Source of the DNA: Oscillospiraceae bacterium
GTDB taxonomy: Bacteria; Bacillota; Clostridia; Oscillospirales; Oscillospiraceae
Assembly (NCBI GenBank): GCA_020025675.1
Contig: JAHHRS010000001.1
Coordinates: forward strand, 1-64,000
Length of the DNA stretch: 64,000 nt
Direction of reading: 5' to 3'
Shown: in pieces, positions 59,350 through 64,000 of the stretch
How positions within the stretch are numbered: the stretch's first letter is position 1
How the letters are laid out: each line of letters opens with the position of its first letter
Program-made: the position numbers and the translations under genes
Notes under the pieces: model-generated
What the model was told of the DNA's origin: nothing
Database searches by the model: none
The model's input: only the letters and a program-made list of their open reading frames with translations

Positions 59350-61347
59350 ATGAAAAGGAATAAAAAAATTCAAAAACTTGTTGAGCCGGGCGCGGGAGTA
59401 TACCTGTTCTTCCTTTTGCTCTTTGCCGCGGCCACCATGTTCTTTAAGATGTATTATCTTGCTGCCGCTGAGGGTGTGGCAGTGCTGATTCTCATCGTAT
59501 ATGTGGTGATTTTGAAGCACAAGAAAGCCAAAGAGCTTTCAGCATATATAGAAGAAGTTAAATATGATACGGAAAATGCAAAAAACAATACCCTTATGAA
59601 TTTTCCGCTGTCTATTGCAGTTTTCAGAATGGACGATTACAGGATAATCTGGGGAAACGATACTTTCTTTGAAATGTGTGCCTCGGATGTGGTTTCAAGG
59701 CTGGACGCCTCAATCTCAGATATAGTTCCCGACTTCAGCGGTAAATGGCTTATGGAAGGGAAAAAGGTTTATCCAAGCATTTTGGAGATAGGCGGAAGAA
59801 AATATCAGCTCCACGGTAAAATAATACGCTCAGACAAGGAGGACGATACCTCTGCATTCATGGGTATAGGCTACTTCGTGGATGTTACAGATTACGACAA
59901 TATAAGGCTTGAGTATGAAAACTCCCGTCCTGTCCCGGGCATAGTTGTTGTGGATAACATGGAGGAGCTGTTTAAAAATCAGACCGACAGAGTGAAGAAT
60001 GATATAAGGGAGCTTATTGAGGACAAGCTCCAGCAGTGGTGTCTGGATAATAAGGGTATACTTCGCCGTTACGACAGAGACCGCTATATAGTGGTATTCG
60101 AAAAGCGCTATATCCGTGAAATGAAGCTTCAGAAATTTCCAATAGTTGAAAATATGCATCAGGTAGAGAGTCCTGCCGGTATAAATGCAAGCATAAGCAT
60201 AGGCTTAGGCGAGGATGGAGAAAATCTGGTGGAAGGCATACAGTTTGCCGATATGGGTATTGAGCTTGCCCTTTCAAGAGGCGGAGATCAGGTTGTTATT
60301 AAAAACAAGCTGAGCTTTGAATTTTTCGGCGGTCGCGGCTATGAAGTGGAAAAGCGGACAAAAGTTCGCTCCCGTGTTATGGCAAATACCCTTGCAGAGC
60401 TTTTGCGCGATTCCTCTCAGGTGCTTGTTATGGGCCACCGTTATGCAGACCTTGACGCTGTGGGCGCAGCTGTGGGAGTATGCTGTCTCAGCAGAAAGTG
60501 CGGGGTAAGGGCAAATATCGTTATTGATCTGGAAAAGAATGCTGCCGGATTGCTCATAGACAGAGTCAGGGCAGAGGCAGAATACAAAGACATGTTTATA
60601 AGTCCTCAGGAGGCACTTCTCAAAGCTGACGGGCATACGCTTTTAGTGGTTGTTGACACCAACCGGCCTGAGCAGGTAGAATATCCGGATCTTCTGAGCG
60701 CATGCAACAGAGTTGCTGTTATAGACCACCACAGAGTAGCCGCCACATATATCCAGAATGCGGCACTGGGCTTTATAGAGCCGTATGCGTCTTCTGCCTG
60801 CGAGCTTATAACGGAAATTTTGCAGGAAATAGCGGACGAATCGGATATTTTGAAGATAGAAGCTGAAGCTATGCTGGCCGGCATAGTTTTAGATACAAAG
60901 AGCTTTTCTATACGCACCGGTGAGCGCACTTTTGATGCCGCTTCCTATCTGCGGCGCATAGGAGCAGATACGGCAGAGGTTAAAAAACTTTTCCAGACAG
61001 ATATGGAGGACACCATATCCAAGTACAAGATACTTCAAAGTGCAAAACTTTATAAAGGTGTGGCAGTTGCCGCACCTCAGGAGCCCCAGAACAGAGTGGT
61101 TGCGGCTCAGGCTGCAGACGAACTGCTTAACATTTCCGGTGTTACGGCCTCTGTGGTTGTTGCTCCCAACGGAAGAGGAGGGGCGTTTGCTTCAGCAAGA
61201 TCCATAGGAGAAATAAATGTCCAGATTCTGATGGAAAAATTAGGCGGCGGAGGAAACAGAAGTGCTGCCGCAGCACAGTTTGAAAACATGGATTACAGCG
61301 AGGCAGCTGAAAAAGTATATGGTGCTATTGAAGAGTATTTAGGTTAA
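59350..61347 (+). CDS. gdpP: Cyclic-di-AMP phosphodiesterase GdpP
   Basis: 665 residues in the GdpP/YybT order: two N-terminal membrane helices (about 15-55), a PAS domain (about 75-155), a degenerate GGDEF domain (about 175-320), then DHH (LVMGHRYADLDAVGAA, about 355-372; VIDHHR) and DHHA1 (GGGGNRSAAAAQ, about 630). It degrades c-di-AMP and so tunes osmotic and wall homeostasis. ATG at 59350 after AAGGAGG. First of gdpP-rplI-dnaB-tilS. Confidence 0.95.
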   Translation: MKRNKKIQKLVEPGAGVYLFFLLLFAAATMFFKMYYLAAAEGVAVLILIVYVVILKHKKAKELSAYIEEVKYDTENAKNNTLMNFPLSIAVFRMDDYRIIWGNDTFFEMCASDVVSRLDASISDIVPDFSGKWLMEGKKVYPSILEIGGRKYQLHGKIIRSDKEDDTSAFMGIGYFVDVTDYDNIRLEYENSRPVPGIVVVDNMEELFKNQTDRVKNDIRELIEDKLQQWCLDNKGILRRYDRDRYIVVFEKRYIREMKLQKFPIVENMHQVESPAGINASISIGLGEDGENLVEGIQFADMGIELALSRGGDQVVIKNKLSFEFFGGRGYEVEKRTKVRSRVMANTLAELLRDSSQVLVMGHRYADLDAVGAAVGVCCLSRKCGVRANIVIDLEKNAAGLLIDRVRAEAEYKDMFISPQEALLKADGHTLLVVVDTNRPEQVEYPDLLSACNRVAVIDHHRVAATYIQNAALGFIEPYASSACELITEILQEIADESDILKIEAEAMLAGIVLDTKSFSIRTGERTFDAASYLRRIGADTAEVKKLFQTDMEDTISKYKILQSAKLYKGVAVAAPQEPQNRVVAAQAADELLNISGVTASVVVAPNGRGGAFASARSIGEINVQILMEKLGGGGNRSAAAAQFENMDYSEAAEKVYGAIEEYLG

Positions 61348-61371
61348 AGACTTGAAAGGAGATATAAGGAA

Positions 61372-61821
61372 ATGAAAGTAATATTTAATGTTGATGTTAA
61401 GGGACAGGGAAAAAAGGGCGAGATGAAAGAGGTATCTGACGGTTATGCCAGAAACTTCCTTTTACCCCGCAACCTTGCCACCGAGGCAACTGCCGATAAT
61501 CTGAACGCACTGCGTCTTAAGGAAAAAGCCAAGGCCGCTCAAATTGCAAAGGAGAAGGCACAGGCACTGGAAAGCTCAAAGAAACTGGCAGAAGTTCAGG
61601 TTATTATAAAGGCAAAGGCCGGTGCAGGCGGAAAGCTTTTCGGCGCTGTCACCTCTCAGGAAATAAGCAAGGCTCTCAAGGAGCAGTTTGATATTGAAAT
61701 TGAGAAGAACAAGATTGTTCAGGCAGATCCCATAAAGACTTTTGGAAGCTTTACCGTAAAGGCAAAGCTTGGATACGAAATCAGCGGAAATATTAACGTC
61801 CTGGTAGTAGAGGATAAGTAA
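61372..61821 (+). CDS. rplI: 50S ribosomal protein L9
   Basis: 149 residues. The N-terminal KVIFNVDVKGQGKKGEMKEVSDGYARNFLLP is the L9 rRNA-binding signature; a long helix (about 42-75) and a C-terminal domain follow. ATG after AAGGAG. The gdpP-rplI-dnaB order is conserved in Firmicutes. Confidence 0.97.
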   Translation: MKVIFNVDVKGQGKKGEMKEVSDGYARNFLLPRNLATEATADNLNALRLKEKAKAAQIAKEKAQALESSKKLAEVQVIIKAKAGAGGKLFGAVTSQEISKALKEQFDIEIEKNKIVQADPIKTFGSFTVKAKLGYEISGNINVLVVEDK

Positions 61822-61850
61822 GAAATAAGCGGGAAAGGACGGCCTGTATA

Positions 61851-63197
61851 ATGGACGAGCTTTTGGGCAAAAAAATACCCTACTCTGCTCTTGCGGAGCA
61901 GGCGGTCATAGGCGCTATGTTCTTTGACCCCAACTGTATACCCGATGTACTGGAAATGCTCAGGGCAGATGAGTTTTATCTTAAACAAAACCGTGATATA
62001 TATGATACCATGTATACTATGTTTTCCTATGGGCAGAGAATAGACACGGTTACGGTTTTAGACCAGATGAAGGTCAGAGGCGTATACAGCGAGGACTGCG
62101 AAAAGTATATAGCCGAGATATTACAGGTCACTCCCACCGCTGCAGGCGTAAAAGAATACGCCGCAATTGTAAAGGATAAGGCACTTTTACGGCGTTTAGG
62201 CCAGACGGCGGATGAGATTAACGAAATGGTCTATAACGGCACGGGCGAAGCCGAGGTCATGCTGGAAGCGGCAGAACGGAAAATATTTGCTCTCCGCCAG
62301 GGTCGGGACATCGGCGGACTTATGCCGATTTCAGCCGTTGTGCAGAATGTATTTGACGATCTTTCAGAGGCAGCGGACTCCGGCTCAAAAATACCCGGTA
62401 TATCTACCGGATTGCCGGATTTGGACAGAATGATTCTGGGTCTCAATAAATCCGAACTTATACTTGTAGCAGCAAGACCCGGTATGGGAAAAACCAGTAT
62501 TGCGCTGAATATGGCTTTGTATGCGGCTATGAATCTGCATAAGACAGTAGCCATGTTTTCTCTCGAAATGTCAAGAGAACAGCTTGTTACAAGACTTTTA
62601 TCAAGAGCGGCTCTCATACCGTCTCAAAACCTGCTTACAGGCCAGCTTTCGGAACAGCAGTGGGTGGACATCTCAAATGCTGCTCAGACTCTGAGCGCTA
62701 CAAACATAAAAATAGACGATAACCCCAGCCTTACCGTTTCCGATATGAATGCCCAGTGCCGCAGAGTGCAGGGATTAGACCTTGTGGTTATAGACTACCT
62801 GCAGCTTATGCAGTCTGCCGGCAGCGGTCACAGCTGGTCAAACGAGAGCCGAACTCAGGCTGTCAGTGATATAAGCCGTATGCTTAAAATTATGGCAAAG
62901 GAACTTAATGTGCCTGTAATATGCTTATCCCAGCTATCCCGAGCCAACGAATCCAGAACCGATAAACGGCCTATGCTTTCAGACCTCCGAGAATCAGGTG
63001 CAATAGAGCAGGATGCGGACGTTGTTATAGGTCTGTACCGTGATGGTTACTATAATAAGGAATGTGAAAATCCAAATCTTGCGGAGGCCATAATCCTTAA
63101 AAACCGTAAGGGCGCCACAGGAACCGTGGAGCTGGCCTGGCTGCCTGAATTTACAAGCTTCAGCTCATGCGAGAAACGGCACGAAGATGAATATTGA
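61851..63197 (+). CDS. dnaB: Replicative DNA helicase DnaB
   Basis: 448 residues. N-terminal DnaB domain (SALAEQAVIGAMFFDP at the start), then the RecA-like C-terminal domain with Walker A ARPGMGKTSIAL (about 208-219), Walker B LVVIDYLQLM and LSQLSRANESR. It unwinds the fork and is loaded by the DnaD/DnaI-type proteins at 28579-30578. ATG after AAAGGAC. Overlaps tilS by 11 bases. Confidence 0.96.
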   Translation: MDELLGKKIPYSALAEQAVIGAMFFDPNCIPDVLEMLRADEFYLKQNRDIYDTMYTMFSYGQRIDTVTVLDQMKVRGVYSEDCEKYIAEILQVTPTAAGVKEYAAIVKDKALLRRLGQTADEINEMVYNGTGEAEVMLEAAERKIFALRQGRDIGGLMPISAVVQNVFDDLSEAADSGSKIPGISTGLPDLDRMILGLNKSELILVAARPGMGKTSIALNMALYAAMNLHKTVAMFSLEMSREQLVTRLLSRAALIPSQNLLTGQLSEQQWVDISNAAQTLSATNIKIDDNPSLTVSDMNAQCRRVQGLDLVVIDYLQLMQSAGSGHSWSNESRTQAVSDISRMLKIMAKELNVPVICLSQLSRANESRTDKRPMLSDLRESGAIEQDADVVIGLYRDGYYNKECENPNLAEAIILKNRKGATGTVELAWLPEFTSFSSCEKRHEDEY

Positions 63198-64000
63198 TAT
63201 AATAGAAAAATATAATATGCTGCCAAAAGGTACAAGGCTTCTCTGCGCCGTTTCAGGCGGTGCAGACTCCATGTGCCTTTTAAAGCTTATGCTCTCAATG
63301 AGAGAAAAACTTGATATTTCCGTGTGTGCAGCACATTTTGAACACGGCATAAGAGGCCAGGAGTCCTTAAGGGATGCAAATTTTGTAGCTGATTGGTGCA
63401 AAGAAAATAATGTTGAGCTTGTGCTTGAACACGGAAAAGCGGAGGCTTATGCAAAAGCTCATTCAATGGGGCTTGAGGAGGCAGCAAGAGTACTGCGTTA
63501 CGATTTTTTAAACAGAGCTGCGGAAAAGACCGGATGTACTAAGATTGCAACCGCTCATAATGCTGACGATAACGTGGAAACCATGCTGTTTAATCTTGCC
63601 CGCGGCACGGGAAGTCTGGGGCTTAGCGGTATTCCGCCGGTGAGAGGCAACATCATACGCCCTCTTTTGGGCTGCACGAGAGCCCAGATAGAACAATATC
63701 TCAGAGAAAACAATGTTCCGCATGTAGAGGACAGCAGTAATGCTTCCGATGATTACAGCCGAAATATTATAAGGCACAGGGTTATGCCGGTACTGAGAGA
63801 AATAAACCCGGAAATTTCTGCGGCCGCAGGCAGAACAGCAGAGCTTCTCAGGGAAGATGAAAACTATCTCTCGGCGTCCGCAGAGAACTTTATAAGAAAA
63901 AATTATGACGGGGAAAGTCTTGAGGCTGAAAAGCTCCTGAACCTGCCACGGCCGGTTGCAGCAAGAGTTATAAGAAAATTATCAGAGAAAAATCTTTCAT
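63187..64000 (+). CDS. tilS: tRNA(Ile)-lysidine synthase TilS (partial, C-terminus outside window)
   Basis: 271 residues are present before the window ends. It places lysidine on C34 of tRNA-Ile(CAU). The PP-loop VSGGADSM (about 23-30) is clear, with AAHFEHGIRGQES, EEAARVLRYDFL, ATAHNADDNVETMLFNLARGTG and RPLLGCTRAQIEQYL typical of TilS. The ATG lies inside the end of dnaB. tilS next to dnaB is usual in some clostridia; hpt and ftsH would be expected beyond the window. Confidence 0.93.
   Translation, partial: MNIDIIEKYNMLPKGTRLLCAVSGGADSMCLLKLMLSMREKLDISVCAAHFEHGIRGQESLRDANFVADWCKENNVELVLEHGKAEAYAKAHSMGLEEAARVLRYDFLNRAAEKTGCTKIATAHNADDNVETMLFNLARGTGSLGLSGIPPVRGNIIRPLLGCTRAQIEQYLRENNVPHVEDSSNASDDYSRNIIRHRVMPVLREINPEISAAAGRTAELLREDENYLSASAENFIRKNYDGESLEAEKLLNLPRPVAARVIRKLSEKNLS

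Noticed and set aside
1..64000. CRISPR arrays, insertion sequences, prophage or rRNA genes
   Set aside because: No regularly spaced repeats, transposase or phage motifs, or rRNA sequences were seen on either strand.

Overview
The window looks like a core-genome segment from a Firmicute of the class Clostridia, probably an Oscillospiraceae-like gut anaerobe. This is inferred from gene content (MurT-type Mur ligase, GdpP, DegV proteins, DnaD/DnaI primosome loaders, YtrA-type GntR regulator, a SleL-like LysM/GH18 protein), from strong AGGAGG ribosome sites with frequent TTG and GTG starts, and from sigma-A type promoters. There are no insertion sequences, phage genes, CRISPR arrays or rRNA genes. 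The only tRNA is tRNA-Arg(ACG), and its modifying enzyme TadA is also encoded here.

Layout. 1-4.3 kb: the start of murT (minus, cut by the window edge) and a minus-strand operon cca - family 4 uracil-DNA glycosylase - DUF2156 protein - GNAT acetyltransferase. 4.5-9.0 kb: murC, then the methionine transporter operon metN-metI-metQ, preceded by a short unit with a consensus promoter, a 34-codon reading frame holding 11 Met codons, and a strong intrinsic terminator. 9.1-14.1 kb: a small membrane protein, a ymdB-yhaO-yhaN type operon, a 56-residue protein and tRNA-Arg. 14.4-24.4 kb: tex, a DegV protein, a hemolysin III family protein, a DUF2007-like protein, a three-gene envelope operon (serine hydrolase, phosphodiester glycosidase, degenerate Lgt-like protein) and a LysM/GH18 protein. 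24.5-30.6 kb: pepF, a second DegV, an E2-like acyltransferase fold protein and the dnaD-dnaI loader pair. 30.7-44.7 kb: U32 peptidase - maf - mreC - mreD - mrdA (cell elongation), an MgsA-like protein, hisS-aspS, and comM-thiI-cinA. 45-50.9 kb: a GntR/ABC exporter operon, HtrA protease, a phosphoribosyltransferase and tadA. 51-57 kb: pta, an XRE regulator with lepA, and a two-component system. 57.1-64 kb: cupin and LUD genes, a sugar nucleotidyltransferase, and gdpP-rplI-dnaB-tilS (tilS cut by the window edge).

Most interesting observation: the Met-codon-rich reading frame (6005-6109), the helices around it and the terminator 36 bases after its stop lie directly upstream of metNIQ, with no other convincing promoter for metN. 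This is the arrangement expected of translation-dependent transcription attenuation by a methionine leader peptide, in a position where Firmicutes usually carry S-box or T-box leaders; neither consensus is visible here. Other points worth a second look are an MgsA homologue without its catalytic Asp, a GH18 protein without its catalytic Glu, an E2-like protein without its catalytic His, a nucleotidyltransferase carrying an orphan phosphomannomutase C-terminal domain, long perfect dyads on the LUD and XRE promoters, and several structured intergenic regions.
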